64,000 nt of DNA, taken from the NCBI RefSeq assembly GCF_030812315.1, contig NZ_JAUSSM010000014.1, forward strand, positions 1-64,000, read 5' to 3'. The notes below the pieces were generated by a model. That model did not search any database. It was not told where the DNA came from and worked only from the letters and a program-made list of their open reading frames with translations. This DNA comes from Arthrobacter oryzae (GTDB lineage Bacteria > Actinomycetota > Actinomycetes > Actinomycetales > Micrococcaceae). Made by a program: the position numbers and the translations under genes. Positions 49,920 through 59,663 of the stretch are shown piece by piece. The first letter of the stretch is position 1. Every line of letters starts with the position of its first letter.

Positions 49920-50984
49920 ATGAAGATCCGCACCAACGCGCTGGCAGGTATCGCACTCGCCGCCACCGCAGCCCTCGGCCTGGCCGCCTGCGGCTCCGGA
50001 AGCTCCGCACCCGCTGCGACCGGCTCCGCTTCAGCCACCGCCGACGCCAAGCCGTCCGGCGAGATCACGGTCTACAACGCCCAGCACGAAAGCCTCACCA
50101 AGGAATGGATTGACGCTTTCACCGCAGAGACCGGCGTCAAGGTCACCCTGCGCCAGGGCTCGGACACCGAGATGTCCAACCAGATCATCCAGGAAGGCGC
50201 GGCCTCCCCCGCCGACGTGTTCCTCACGGAAAACTCACCCGCAATGGCGCAGGTCGAGAACGCCGGACTGTTCGCGGACGTGGACAAGGCCACCATTGAC
50301 CAGGTGCCCGCCGAGTTCCGTCCCTCCACCGGCAAGTGGACCGGGATTGCCGCCCGCTCCACGGTCCTGGTCTACGACAAGGCCAAGCTGAGCGAAGACC
50401 AGCTGCCCAAGTCCATGCTGGACCTGGCCAAGCCGGAGTGGAAGGGCAAGTGGGCGGCCTCACCGTCCGGCGCCGACTTCCAGGCCATCGTCTCCGCGCT
50501 GCTTGAGCTCAAGGGCGAAGCCGCTGCCGAGGAATGGCTCAAGGGCATGAAGGAGAACTTCACGGCCTACAAGGGCAACAGCACGGCCATGAAGGCCGTC
50601 AACGCCGGCGAAGTGGACGCCGCCCTGATCTACCACTATTACTACTACGGCGACCAGGCCAAGACCGGCGAGAACTCCAAGAACGTCACGCCGTACTACT
50701 TCAAAAACCAGGACCCGGGCGCGTTCGTGTCCGTCTCCGGCGGCGGCGTGCTGAACTCCTCCAAGAACGCCGGGGCTGCCCAGGCCTTCCTGAAGTTCAT
50801 CACCGGCAAGAAGGGCCAGGAAGTCCTGCAGAAGGGCACTTCCTTCGAGTACGCCATTGCGTCCGACGTTCCGGCCAACGAGAAGCTCGTTCCGCTGACG
50901 GAACTGCAGGCACCGACGGTTGACCCGGCCAAGCTCAACTCCGAGAAGGTCACCGAACTGATGACCAAGGCAGGACTCCTGTAA
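49920..50984 (+). CDS. Iron ABC transporter substrate-binding lipoprotein (FbpA type)
   Basis: A 354-residue lipoprotein binding ferric iron outside the cell. The signal peptide ends LAAC with the lipid-modified Cys at residue 24. GEITVYNAQHESLTKEWIDAFTAETGVKV is the usual first strand-helix, and the Tyr cluster YHYYYYGD supplies the Fe(III)-coordinating Tyr pair. It is the first gene of a three-gene importer operon behind the iron box. Confidence 0.92.
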   Translation: MKIRTNALAGIALAATAALGLAACGSGSSAPAATGSASATADAKPSGEITVYNAQHESLTKEWIDAFTAETGVKVTLRQGSDTEMSNQIIQEGAASPADVFLTENSPAMAQVENAGLFADVDKATIDQVPAEFRPSTGKWTGIAARSTVLVYDKAKLSEDQLPKSMLDLAKPEWKGKWAASPSGADFQAIVSALLELKGEAAAEEWLKGMKENFTAYKGNSTAMKAVNAGEVDAALIYHYYYYGDQAKTGENSKNVTPYYFKNQDPGAFVSVSGGGVLNSSKNAGAAQAFLKFITGKKGQEVLQKGTSFEYAIASDVPANEKLVPLTELQAPTVDPAKLNSEKVTELMTKAGLL

Positions 50985-51006
50985 CTCGGTGCCAAATGGA
51001 AACACA

Positions 51007-52599
51007 GTGGCAACTGACCTAGCGGCACCGGAAACTTCCGGAAGCACGACGACGGCGGGTAGGGGCAAGCGCCCCCGCCCGCCTTTCGGCGTTTCGGCAG
51101 TGTCCATCATCGCCGTCCTGATTGCCCTGCTTTCCCTGGTTCCGCTGGGGTACGTCGTCGTAATGACGGCCGCCACGGGGTGGGAAACCGCCGTCAGGCT
51201 GATCTTCCGCGAGCGTGTCGGGGAGCTCCTCCTCAACACGCTGCTCCTGATGGTGCTCAGCGTGCCGCTCTGCGTCGTCCTGGGCGTGGGCGGAGCGTGG
51301 CTGGTGGAACGGACCACGCTCCGCGGGCACAAGTGGTGGGCCGTCCTGCTGGCCGCACCGCTGGCCATACCGGCGTTCGTGAACAGCTACGCCTGGGTCT
51401 CCGCCATACCGTCCCTGGGTGGGCTCTGGTCCGGCGTCCTGATCGCCACGCTGTCCTATTTCCCGCTGGTTTACATTCCGGCCGCGGCCACACTTGGACG
51501 ACTTGATCCCGCAATCGAGCAGTCCGCCGCCTCCCTGGGCCTGGGGGCGTGGCGCACCTTCTTCCGTGTGGTGCTCCCGCAGCTCCGCATCGCCATGACC
51601 GGCGGCGCCCTCCTGGTGGCGCTGCACCTGCTGGCCGAATACGGCGCCTTCGCGATGATCCGCTTCGACACGTTCACCACCGCGATCATGGTGCAGTACC
51701 AGTCCACGTTCAACGGCGCGGCCGGCAACATGCTGGCCAGCGTGCTGGTGTTCTTCTGCCTGATCCTGCTCGTGGCGGAGGTCCGAAGCCGCGGCACCGC
51801 CCGCTATGCCCGGATTGGGTCGGGCGCCCAGGCCAGGGCCCTGCGCCTTCCCCTCCATGCCTACCAGGTCCCGGCCCAGCTCTTCATCGCGGGCCTCACC
51901 GCCCTGGCTTTCGGACTGCCGCTGACATTTGTACTCCGCTGGATATTCGCGGGCGGACCTGGCATCTGGGCCACCGACGAATTCCTCCCCGCGCTGCTGC
52001 AGACCCTGGGCTACGGCCTGGCCGGAGCCCTGGCCACCACCGTGGTGGCTTTCCCCATGGCCTACCTGGCCGTGCGGCACCCCAGCTGGTTCAGCAAGGC
52101 GCTGGAACTGTCCAACTACGTCACCAGCTCCATGCCGGGCATCGTTGTGGGCCTCGCCTTTGTGACAGTGAGTATCCGGGTTGCCCCGGAGTTCTACCAG
52201 ACAACCGTGCTGCTCATCGCGGCCTATGTGCTCCTTTTCCTGCCGCGTGCGTTGGTGAACATCCGGGCCGGGCTGGCCCAGGCGCCCAAGGAACTGGACG
52301 AAGCGGCTCAGGCACTGGGAAAACCGCCGCTGGTGTCCTTCATCCGGGTGACGCTGCGGCTCACGGCACCGGCGGCCGCAGGCGGAGCCGCGCTCGTGTT
52401 CCTGGCCATCGTCAATGAACTCACGGCCACGCTGCTGCTCTCCCCCAACGGCACGCGCACCTTGGCAACCGAGTTCTGGAGCAAGAGCAGCGAGATCGAC
52501 TACGCCGGGGCGGCTCCGTATGCGCTGCTGATGATCCTGATCTCCGCCCCGATGACCTACCTTCTCTTCCAGCAGTCCAAGAAAGTGGCCGGACAGTGA
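51007..52599 (+). CDS. Iron ABC transporter permease (two-domain)
   Basis: A 530-residue permease with about 12 helices in two homologous halves, each with an EAA loop (EQSAASLGLGAWRTFFRVVLPQLR and DEAAQALGKPPLVSFIRVTL), as in FbpB-type permeases. GTG 51007 has GGA at 6 nt; GTG 50989, 5 nt after the previous stop, is also possible. Its stop overlaps the ATPase start by 4 nt. Confidence 0.92.
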   Translation: MATDLAAPETSGSTTTAGRGKRPRPPFGVSAVSIIAVLIALLSLVPLGYVVVMTAATGWETAVRLIFRERVGELLLNTLLLMVLSVPLCVVLGVGGAWLVERTTLRGHKWWAVLLAAPLAIPAFVNSYAWVSAIPSLGGLWSGVLIATLSYFPLVYIPAAATLGRLDPAIEQSAASLGLGAWRTFFRVVLPQLRIAMTGGALLVALHLLAEYGAFAMIRFDTFTTAIMVQYQSTFNGAAGNMLASVLVFFCLILLVAEVRSRGTARYARIGSGAQARALRLPLHAYQVPAQLFIAGLTALAFGLPLTFVLRWIFAGGPGIWATDEFLPALLQTLGYGLAGALATTVVAFPMAYLAVRHPSWFSKALELSNYVTSSMPGIVVGLAFVTVSIRVAPEFYQTTVLLIAAYVLLFLPRALVNIRAGLAQAPKELDEAAQALGKPPLVSFIRVTLRLTAPAAAGGAALVFLAIVNELTATLLLSPNGTRTLATEFWSKSSEIDYAGAAPYALLMILISAPMTYLLFQQSKKVAGQ

Positions 52600-53786
52600 C
52601 CGATTCCCAGACCTCCAGCGATGCCCCTTCACGGCTTCCGGTACCGCGGATCGCCCCGTCCGTTGCGCCCAGCACCAACAGCCACCTGGAGATCGACGCC
52701 GTCACCAAGAACTTCGGACCGCAGGAGGTCCTCAGGGGTGTCACGTTGTCTGTGGCGAAGGGCGGGACAACTGCGATCGTAGGACCCTCCGGCTCGGGCA
52801 AAACCACCCTGCTGCGCCTGATCGCCGGCTTCGAGCATCCCGGCGCCGGCAGCATCTCGCTCAGCGGAGCCACAGTGGCCGGCGACGGTTTCTGGGTACC
52901 GGCCCATAAACGCCATGTTGGCTACGTTGCCCAGGACGGCGCCCTGTTCCCTCACCTCACCGTGGGTCAGAACGTATCCTTCGGCCTCAGTGCCAGCCGC
53001 CTCTCCGGCGGACGCCGCGAGGTCGCGGCCCGCGTCAGCGAACTCCTGGAAATGGTGTCGCTCGATCCGTCCATGGCCAAGCGCCGGCCGCACCAGCTCT
53101 CCGGCGGACAGCAGCAGCGGGTGGCCCTGGCCCGTGCCCTGGCCCGCGAACCGGAGTTGATGCTGCTCGACGAGCCGTTCTCTGCCCTTGATGCAGGCCT
53201 GCGCGTTGCAACCCGCCGCGCGGTGGCCAAGGTCCTCAACGAGGCCGGCGTGACCACCATCCTGGTCACGCACGACCAGGCCGAGGCACTCTCCTTCGCG
53301 GACCAGGTGGCCGTGATGCGCGGCGGCAGGCTGGCCCAGATCGGCAACCCCTTTGTGGTCTACACCCGCCCGGCGGACCGGGCCACTGCGGAATTCCTGG
53401 GCGACGCCGTCATCCTCGACGCCTGGATGGAGGGCTCGCTGGCGACGTGTTCGCTGGGCGGCATTCCGGTGCGCAGGCCGCCGGCCCAGGGCCGCGTGCA
53501 GGTCATGCTGCGCCCCGAGCAGATCCGCATCGCCGAGGACGGCCCCATCCGCGGCGTGGTGGTGGACACCGACTACTTCGGCCCTGAAACCACCGTGCGC
53601 CTCAAACTGGCAGTGCCGCCGGAACTGGCAGCCGGGGCCGCTCCGGACCACCGTTTCCCGGGCGGCGGCGAGGTGATCACCATCCGTCACTGGAACGCCT
53701 CCATCGCGCGGCCCGGCATGGAGCTCTGCCTGCGCGTGGTGGGCGAGGCCGTGGCCTTCCCGATGGACGGCAACGGACAGGCCTGA
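52596..53786 (+). CDS. Iron ABC transporter ATP-binding protein
   Basis: A 396-residue ATPase: Walker A GPSGSGKTT, signature LSGGQQQRVALARAL, Walker B LMLLDEPFSALD and the switch His in LVTHDQAEAL. A C-terminal TOBE-like regulatory domain spans about 290-390. The first ~35 residues are a disordered Ser/Pro-rich extension. The GTGA overlap with the permease gene shows coupling. Confidence 0.93.
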   Translation: MTDSQTSSDAPSRLPVPRIAPSVAPSTNSHLEIDAVTKNFGPQEVLRGVTLSVAKGGTTAIVGPSGSGKTTLLRLIAGFEHPGAGSISLSGATVAGDGFWVPAHKRHVGYVAQDGALFPHLTVGQNVSFGLSASRLSGGRREVAARVSELLEMVSLDPSMAKRRPHQLSGGQQQRVALARALAREPELMLLDEPFSALDAGLRVATRRAVAKVLNEAGVTTILVTHDQAEALSFADQVAVMRGGRLAQIGNPFVVYTRPADRATAEFLGDAVILDAWMEGSLATCSLGGIPVRRPPAQGRVQVMLRPEQIRIAEDGPIRGVVVDTDYFGPETTVRLKLAVPPELAAGAAPDHRFPGGGEVITIRHWNASIARPGMELCLRVVGEAVAFPMDGNGQA

Positions 53787-53792
53787 GGCCTG

Positions 53793-54407
53793 TTAGTCCG
53801 CGGGGCGCTTCTTCTGCGGGTACGGGGTTTCGCCGCGTGCCAGCATTTCCACGAACCCCAGGATCTTGCGTTCGCGGGTGGCGGCCTGCTTGACCGAATT
53901 GGTCCGGTAGATCAGCGCGAAGCGGTTGGTGGAGGTCAGCACGTCGAACATGGCCTGCGCACGCGGCTCGGCAGCAATGGCGGCCGCCAGATCGGCAGGC
54001 ACTTCGGCGGTTGCGGGACCGTGGTAGGCGGCTTCCCAGCGGCCGTCCGCCTTGGCAGATTCGATGGCGGCGCGGCCCGCCGCCGTCATCCTGCCGGCCG
54101 CTTCGAGCGCCTCGACGCGCCCCACATTCTTGACCGACCAGGCGCTCTTCGGCCCCCGGCGGGTCATCCGCTGGAAAGAGCTCTCGTCGTCGCGCTTCTT
54201 GGCCTGCCCGTCGATCCAACCAAAGCACAAGGCCTCCTGCACGGCCGCCTCGTAGTCCAGTTCCGTGGTGTTGCCGCCCTTTTTGTGCAGCACCAGCCAC
54301 ACGCCCGGACTGATGGCGTGGTGCTGTTCCAGCCACGTGCGCCATTCGGCGGCGTCCTTCAGCAGCAGTTCCTCGAGTTCGATGGCCATGGCACCATTCT
54401 GCTCCAC
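53793..54407 (-). CDS. YdeI/OmpD-associated family protein
   Basis: A 204-residue protein. EWRTWLEQHHAISPGVWLVLHKKG, EALCFGWIDGQAKKRDDESSFQRMTRRGPKSAWS and the C-terminal RFALIYRTNSVKQAATRERKI match the YdeI family, sometimes annotated as bacteriocin-protection proteins; the function is unproven. GTG 54407 has AAGGAG at 5 nt and is preferred over ATG 54389. It is convergent with the ABC operon, 6 bp apart. Confidence 0.88.
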   Translation of the reverse strand: MEQNGAMAIELEELLLKDAAEWRTWLEQHHAISPGVWLVLHKKGGNTTELDYEAAVQEALCFGWIDGQAKKRDDESSFQRMTRRGPKSAWSVKNVGRVEALEAAGRMTAAGRAAIESAKADGRWEAAYHGPATAEVPADLAAAIAAEPRAQAMFDVLTSTNRFALIYRTNSVKQAATRERKILGFVEMLARGETPYPQKKRPAD

Positions 54408-54483
54408 GGGACTCCTTATTCAAGGCGTGGCATCATGGCCATGTCACCAACAATTCTTGGCCAGCCTCACCCCGGGAGATCCA

Positions 54484-55200
54484 ATGCTGCGTGTCCGCCC
54501 CATCCATTTCACCTCGCGCCTGGACCAGTGGGACCGGCTGCTCACCGACCTGGGAATGGTCCGGACCGTCGATGACGGTTCCTGGAAGGAGTACGACGCC
54601 GGAGCCGGCCGGCTGGCGCTGCACGCCGCCGAGGCCGGCTCCGCAGGGGACGGCACCACGGCGTTTGGCGTCGAAGTGGGCGACCTCGCCGAATTCGCCC
54701 GGCGAACCAACGAGGCCGGGGCGGACGACGGGACGTCGCCGGCCGAGCTGACCAAGGCGGACCACGGCGACACCTGCCGGATCACGGGCGGGGACGGTTT
54801 CAGTTTCTTCGCGGACAAGGCTGCGCACAGCGCCCAGAGTACGGCGGCCGACCCGGCGCTTGTCGTCGTCGAGGTCTGGTTTTCCCCGGACGCCGCGGCC
54901 GCCGCCCAGACACTGCGCAGCATAGGCGCCCGGCTCCGGCCGGTCCCCGACGACGATGAAACCGCAGATTTCACGGCAAAGAACGGCGGTGTGCTGATGG
55001 TGCGCCCCGGAAACGGCAACGCCCGCGCCGGCCTGGGTTTTGAGTACACGGGCGACCTGTCCGCCCTGCAGGACCGGCTGGCCGCCGCCGGCCACCAGGC
55101 CAGCATGACAGAGGAGGCGTTCGGGCGGACCCTTCACGTGGCCAACCCCGACTTAGTGGGCGCGGACGCTCCGGCGCTCTGGGTTTCAGCAAGGCACTGA
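54484..55200 (+). CDS. VOC-superfamily protein with two tandem domains
   Basis: A 238-residue protein made of two glyoxalase-like halves (from MLRVRPIHFTSRLDQWDRLLTDLGM, and from DPALVVVEVWFSPDAAAAAQTLRSIGARL). Typical metal ligands are not obvious, so it may be a binding rather than catalytic member. GGGAGA at 54475-54480 supports ATG 54484; the open frame upstream is spurious. Confidence 0.75.
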   Translation: MLRVRPIHFTSRLDQWDRLLTDLGMVRTVDDGSWKEYDAGAGRLALHAAEAGSAGDGTTAFGVEVGDLAEFARRTNEAGADDGTSPAELTKADHGDTCRITGGDGFSFFADKAAHSAQSTAADPALVVVEVWFSPDAAAAAQTLRSIGARLRPVPDDDETADFTAKNGGVLMVRPGNGNARAGLGFEYTGDLSALQDRLAAAGHQASMTEEAFGRTLHVANPDLVGADAPALWVSARH

Positions 55201-55204
55201 CGGA

Positions 55205-55224
55205 CGGGGCGTCGCGGCGCCCCG
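55205..55224. terminator. Hairpin between convergent VOC and M20 genes
   Basis: CGGGGCG (55205-55211) pairs with CGCCCCG (55218-55224) around a 6-nt loop in the 35-bp gap. Probably a shared terminator stem; there is no T-tract. Confidence 0.5.
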
Positions 55225-55235
55225 CCCCTCCAGGT

Positions 55236-56498
55236 TCAGTCCGCCAGGGCGCCGTCGCAGAGCCGGCCGACCACCTCGGTGAGCATGGTGAGTCCGGCCA
55301 CGATGTCCTCGTCAGTGGTGTATTCGTGTTCGTTGTGCGAGATGCCGTCCACGCTGGGAACGAACAGCATCACAGTGGGTACGATGTCCTTCATGTTGGT
55401 GGAGTCGTGTCCGGCCAGGGTCATCACCGGCTTGTTTGCCAGGCCAAGGTCGGCTGCCACCTTCGCGGCCAGTTCCACGCCTTCGCGCTGGTAGGGCGTG
55501 ACGGGCCAGGAGTGGGAGTGGTTGCGTTCCACGGTGACGTTGGCCGTCCGCTCGATCTCGGTGATCCGCTGGTGCAGCAGGGCATCGGCTTCAGCCAGGA
55601 CAGCCTCGTCGGCACTGCGCAGGTCCAGCAGCAGGTTCACGCGGGACGGCACCACCACCGGCGAGTTGGGGTAGACGGTCAGCTGCCCCACTGACGTGTG
55701 CAGCACGCCCGGGAAGCGGTCGGCCAGCTCGCGGGCGGCCACCACCATCATGGAGGCGCCCAGCAGGGCGTCCTTGCGGTCGGCGATCACGGTGGAGCCG
55801 GTGTGGGCCTGTTCGCCGTTGACCACGAATTCGTACTTGTTGGCCGCCCAGTTGGAGTGGACCAGGCCGATGGTGACGCCTTCCCGCTCCATGCTCCGGC
55901 CCTGCTCGATGTGGATTTCGGCGCAGAAGGCGGCGTCCGGCCCCTCGTAGTCCCCCCGGCAGCCGATGGCGTCGAGGGCGTCACGGACGGAGACGCCGGC
56001 GGCATCGGTGGTGGCCAGGGCCGTCTCCAGCTCCAGCTTTCCGGTATAAACCGAGGAACCCATCATGGAGGGTTTGAAGCGCGAGCCTTCCTCGTTGAAC
56101 CAGTTGACCACGGCGATGTTGAACCGGGGCTGGCCGTCCGTCCCCGCGGCGTTCCACTGCTCCACCAGGCGGAAGGCCGCGTGGGCTGCCGCCAGCACCC
56201 CGTAGGCGCCGTCGTACCGGCCGGCCGTGGGCTGCGAGTCCATGTGCGAGCCCACCACCACGTAGGCTGCGCCCGGCACGGCTTCGAAGAGTCCCCACTG
56301 GTTGCCGGCGCGGTCGAACTTCACTGTGAAGCCTTTGGCCTCCAGCAGGCCCTTGAGCCACTGGCGCTGCTGGCCGTCCGGGATGGAGGCGGCCTGCCGG
56401 TCGACGCCGCCGTTCGCGGTGGCTCCGAATTCGCTCATCGTGTAGAAATCCCGGACGAAGGCGGTGTCTCGGGCGCTGAGGGTTGTTGTTGTGGTCAC
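55236..56498 (-). CDS. M20-family Zn-dependent amidohydrolase (second paralogue)
   Basis: A 420-residue carbamoylase-type enzyme. VVGSHMDSQPTAGRYDGAYG gives His85 and bridging Asp96; NWFNEEGSRFKPSMMGSSVY and HIEQGRSMEREGVTIGLV follow. It is strongly similar block by block to the protein encoded at 14540. Last gene of the five-gene operon, 9 nt after the amidohydrolase. It probably removes a carbamoyl or acyl group from an amine; N-carbamoyl-GABA is one candidate from context. Confidence 0.9.
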   Translation of the reverse strand: MTTTTTLSARDTAFVRDFYTMSEFGATANGGVDRQAASIPDGQQRQWLKGLLEAKGFTVKFDRAGNQWGLFEAVPGAAYVVVGSHMDSQPTAGRYDGAYGVLAAAHAAFRLVEQWNAAGTDGQPRFNIAVVNWFNEEGSRFKPSMMGSSVYTGKLELETALATTDAAGVSVRDALDAIGCRGDYEGPDAAFCAEIHIEQGRSMEREGVTIGLVHSNWAANKYEFVVNGEQAHTGSTVIADRKDALLGASMMVVAARELADRFPGVLHTSVGQLTVYPNSPVVVPSRVNLLLDLRSADEAVLAEADALLHQRITEIERTANVTVERNHSHSWPVTPYQREGVELAAKVAADLGLANKPVMTLAGHDSTNMKDIVPTVMLFVPSVDGISHNEHEYTTDEDIVAGLTMLTEVVGRLCDGALAD

Positions 56499-56507
56499 GG
56501 TGCTCCC

Positions 56508-58232
56508 CTATGAACGGTTGGTGGCTGAGCTGAAGAATCTGGTGCCAAAAGACGGGCGGCCGGCTGCCTGCCCGGCGCGGACAGGGCTCCGGAAGGAGGA
56601 CTCCCCGTAGGTGAATGTTCCGCCGACGGCCGTTGCCAGGACCCGGAGGGCGGTAATGTCCGGGGCGGTCAGCGGTGAGCCGGACAGGACGGTGAAGTCC
56701 GCCAGCTTTCCGGGCGTCAGTGTGCCTTTTGCGTGGGCGGTGCCGGTGGCTGCCGCCGCCCCGGCGGTATAGGCTGCCAGGGCCTGGCGGGGGCTCAGCC
56801 GCTCGTCCGGGTTTCCGAATACGCTGCCGGATGAGGTGCGCCGGTCCACGAAGGCCTGCATTCCGCGGAGCACGTTGCCGTCCGCCACGGGGCGGTCGGA
56901 GCTGCCGGCGAGGGTCACGCCGGCAGCCAGGAACGACGCCGCGCGGTAGGCCCAGCCATGCCGATCCGGTCCCAGCGAGGCAGTCATGCCGTCCCCGCCT
57001 TCGGCGAAGAAGCTCGCCTGCGGAGTGACGGCGATTCCGGCATCAGCGAGCCGCTGCACCTGGTCAGGCCTGGTGACCGATGCGTGCTCGATCCGGTTGG
57101 GCAGGGCACGCGGCCCGTATTTGCCGGCGCAGTCAGCGATGATGCCGATCGCCAGATCAACGGCGCGGTCGCCGATGGCGTGCGCGGCGATGGACCAGCC
57201 CGCAGCGTAGGCGGCCTCGATCCGGTTCCGCAGCGCGTCGGGATCGCCTTGGAAATATCCTGTGTTGCCGGTGTTGTCCGTGTGGCCGTGGCTGCAATAC
57301 TCCTCACTGACGGCCGCGGTTTCGCCCAGCAGCGAGCCGTCCAGGAACACCTTGGCCGGGCCGAGGGACAGATACTCATTCCCGAAGCCACTGGCCATGC
57401 CCAGGTCCAGGCCAGCCGCGGCCGGATCACCATGTCCGTCCAGCGGGCGGAGCACGTCCAGGACGGGCATGAGCTGGGCCCGGGCATGCAGCCTGCCGTT
57501 GGCCACGGCGCGCTGGTAGGCGGCCAGTTCAACGGGGCTGTGGCCGATCCAGCCGCCGCCGATCCCGGCCTCGGTGAAACTGGTGATACCTTCCGACGCG
57601 TAGTGCCGGGTGGCCCGGTCCAGCGCGTTTTCGATGGCCTCGAGGGAGTACGGCAGGATCAGGTCCTGGATCAGCTGCTGCGCCGTCTCCTGGAGCAGCC
57701 CGGTGGGAAGGCCGCCGGCATCACGGACCACCACACCGCCGTCGGGATCGGGGAACGACGCCGATTCGGCGCCTGCCAGCCGCAGCGCGGCGGTATTGAC
57801 CACAGCCATGTGGCCGCTGTTGTGCCGGATGAACAGCGGCCGGTCACCGGTGATCCGGTCAAGCACCGCAATGTCAGGGAACCCGCCGCCGTGCTGCGTC
57901 TGGCTGAAGCCGGTAGCCATAAGCCAGCCGGCCTGCTTGCCGACCGCCATGTCCGCCGCCAACAGCGCGTACAACTGGTCCAGGCCGCGGGCGCCGGAGA
58001 CGTCCACTTCGCCCAGGCCAAGCCCGAACCAGGTGGTGTGGCAGTGGGCGTCGATGAACCCGGGCGTCACCGTGGCACCGTCAAGGTCCAGGACCTCGGC
58101 CGAGTCCAGTCCGTCCAGCTCGTCATCGAGGCCGACGATGCGGCCCTGCCAGATTCCCAGCGACGTGGCGTGCGGGCGGCGGTCATCCATGGTGATGATG
58201 TCCGCGTTGCGCAGCAGCAGATCGAGTTTCAT
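56508..58232 (-). CDS. YtcJ-type amidohydrolase (family 3)
   Basis: A 574-residue metal-dependent amidohydrolase. DLLLRNADIITMDDRRPHATSLGIWQGRIVGL is the beta-sandwich start; GFIDAHCHTTWFGLG carries the HxH metal site; IAAHAIGDRAVDLAI and NRIEHASVTRPDQVQRLADAG supply later ligands. YtcJ relatives hydrolyse N-substituted formamides and similar amides. Located 12 nt after the aldehyde dehydrogenase in the same operon. Confidence 0.9.
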   Translation of the reverse strand: MKLDLLLRNADIITMDDRRPHATSLGIWQGRIVGLDDELDGLDSAEVLDLDGATVTPGFIDAHCHTTWFGLGLGEVDVSGARGLDQLYALLAADMAVGKQAGWLMATGFSQTQHGGGFPDIAVLDRITGDRPLFIRHNSGHMAVVNTAALRLAGAESASFPDPDGGVVVRDAGGLPTGLLQETAQQLIQDLILPYSLEAIENALDRATRHYASEGITSFTEAGIGGGWIGHSPVELAAYQRAVANGRLHARAQLMPVLDVLRPLDGHGDPAAAGLDLGMASGFGNEYLSLGPAKVFLDGSLLGETAAVSEEYCSHGHTDNTGNTGYFQGDPDALRNRIEAAYAAGWSIAAHAIGDRAVDLAIGIIADCAGKYGPRALPNRIEHASVTRPDQVQRLADAGIAVTPQASFFAEGGDGMTASLGPDRHGWAYRAASFLAAGVTLAGSSDRPVADGNVLRGMQAFVDRRTSSGSVFGNPDERLSPRQALAAYTAGAAAATGTAHAKGTLTPGKLADFTVLSGSPLTAPDITALRVLATAVGGTFTYGESSFRSPVRAGQAAGRPSFGTRFFSSATNRS

Positions 58233-58244
58233 GGGGTTCCTGGG

Positions 58245-59651
58245 TTAGCGGTGGGAGGTGGTGACGGACTTGATGCGGGTGTAGTCCTCGAGCCCGAAGA
58301 CGGACAGGTCCTTGCCTGTTCCGGAGTGCTTGAACCCTCCGTGCGGGGCCTCGGCCGGGATCACCTGGTGGCAGTTGATCCAGACGGCGCCGAAGTCCAG
58401 TTCGTTGGACACCCTGGTCACCAGGCCGTGGTTGTTGGACCAGACGCTGGAGGCGAGCGCGTACTTGGTGCCGTTGGCCAGCTCCAGGGCTTCTTCCTCG
58501 GAGCGGAAGGGCTGCACTGTGACCACGGGACCGAAGATCTCGTCGCACACCACCTCGTCGCTCTGGAAAACGCCGTCGATCACGGTGGGTTCGAAGTGGA
58601 AGCCGGCGCCCGTCCGCTTGCCGCCGGCGAGGACCTTGGCGTTCGCCGGCAGCCGGGACATAAAGCCCTCCACCCGGTCCAGCTGGGCGGCGCTGTTCAG
58701 CGGCCCGAGGTCGGCTGCGTCGCCGCCCACGGTCAGGGCCGAGGCGGCAGCGGCGAGCGCTGCGCCGAATTCGGCGTGGATGGACTCCTCGACGAGGACG
58801 CGGGTCACGGCGGTGCAGTCCTGCCCGGCGTTGAAGAAGGCACCCAGCGCGATCTCCTTGGCAGTCAGTTCAATGTCGACGTCGGCAAAAACGATGGCCG
58901 GCGCCTTGCCGCCAAGTTCCAGGTGGACGTCCTTGAGCGTCTTCGAAGCCGCGGACATGACCTGGGCGCCGGCCCGGGTGGAGCCGGTGATGGAGACCAT
59001 TTCGGGAATCTCGTGGTCCACCATGGCCGCACCGGTGCCGCGTCCGCCGCAGATGATGTTGACGACGCCGGCAGGGTAGGCCTCCTGGGCCAGCTCGCCC
59101 AGGATCACGGTGGACCAGGGGGTGGTGTCGGCCGGCTTGAGGACCAGGGTGTTCCCGGCGGCCAGGGCCGGACCGATCTTCCAAATGGCCATCATGAACG
59201 GGTAGTTCCACGGGGTGATCTGGGCAACCACCCCGAGCGGCTCCCGTCGGACGGTCGAGGAGAACCCGCTGACGTACTCGGTCTGCGCCGTGCCGGAAAC
59301 CACCCGGCAGGCACCGGCAAAGAAGCGCAGCTGGTCTGCGCCCCGGAGGATCTCGATCTCGCGGGTGACCGCCTTCGGCTTGCCGGTGCAGGCCACTTCC
59401 GCCCCGAGCAGCCGGTCCGCGTTGGCCTCGATGAGGTCCGCGAGCTTGAGCATCATGGCCTGGCGCTCGGCCGGGGTGGTCCGCTTGTAGCTCTTGAAGG
59501 CGGTGTGGGCGGCCTGGAAGGCGCGGTCAACCGTGGCGGCATCGCTGTCCGGGGCTGTGCCCAGCTGTACGCCGGTGGCGGGGTCGAAGAACGGCAGCGT
59601 GGCCGGGGCGTCAACGGCCTGGCCGTTGATGGTGTTGTTCAGCGTGATCAT
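58245..59651 (-). CDS. Aldehyde dehydrogenase, aminoaldehyde (PatD/gamma-aminobutyraldehyde) type
   Basis: A 468-residue NAD-dependent ALDH. Catalytic Cys279 is in FFNAGQDCTAVTRV and the general base Glu in LELGGKAP. The GQDCTA form and GFSSTVRREPLGVVAQITPWNYP resemble 4-aminobutyraldehyde and betaine-aldehyde dehydrogenases, so a C4-C5 amino-, guanidino- or ureido-aldehyde is a likely substrate. It lies 12 nt downstream of the ThDP enzyme that could produce such an aldehyde. Confidence 0.92.
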   Translation of the reverse strand: MITLNNTINGQAVDAPATLPFFDPATGVQLGTAPDSDAATVDRAFQAAHTAFKSYKRTTPAERQAMMLKLADLIEANADRLLGAEVACTGKPKAVTREIEILRGADQLRFFAGACRVVSGTAQTEYVSGFSSTVRREPLGVVAQITPWNYPFMMAIWKIGPALAAGNTLVLKPADTTPWSTVILGELAQEAYPAGVVNIICGGRGTGAAMVDHEIPEMVSITGSTRAGAQVMSAASKTLKDVHLELGGKAPAIVFADVDIELTAKEIALGAFFNAGQDCTAVTRVLVEESIHAEFGAALAAAASALTVGGDAADLGPLNSAAQLDRVEGFMSRLPANAKVLAGGKRTGAGFHFEPTVIDGVFQSDEVVCDEIFGPVVTVQPFRSEEEALELANGTKYALASSVWSNNHGLVTRVSNELDFGAVWINCHQVIPAEAPHGGFKHSGTGKDLSVFGLEDYTRIKSVTTSHR

Positions 59652-59663
59652 GGAATGCTCCGG

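Noticed and set aside
51019..52632. 537-codon minus-strand frame opposite the iron permease gene
   Set aside because: Gln/His/Arg-rich shadow of a membrane-protein gene.
55236..56498. Peptidase assignment for the M20 protein
   Set aside because: The EEGSRFKPSMMGSSV and HIEQGRSMEREG blocks are those of the carbamoylase/allantoate amidohydrolase branch, not of M20 peptidases.
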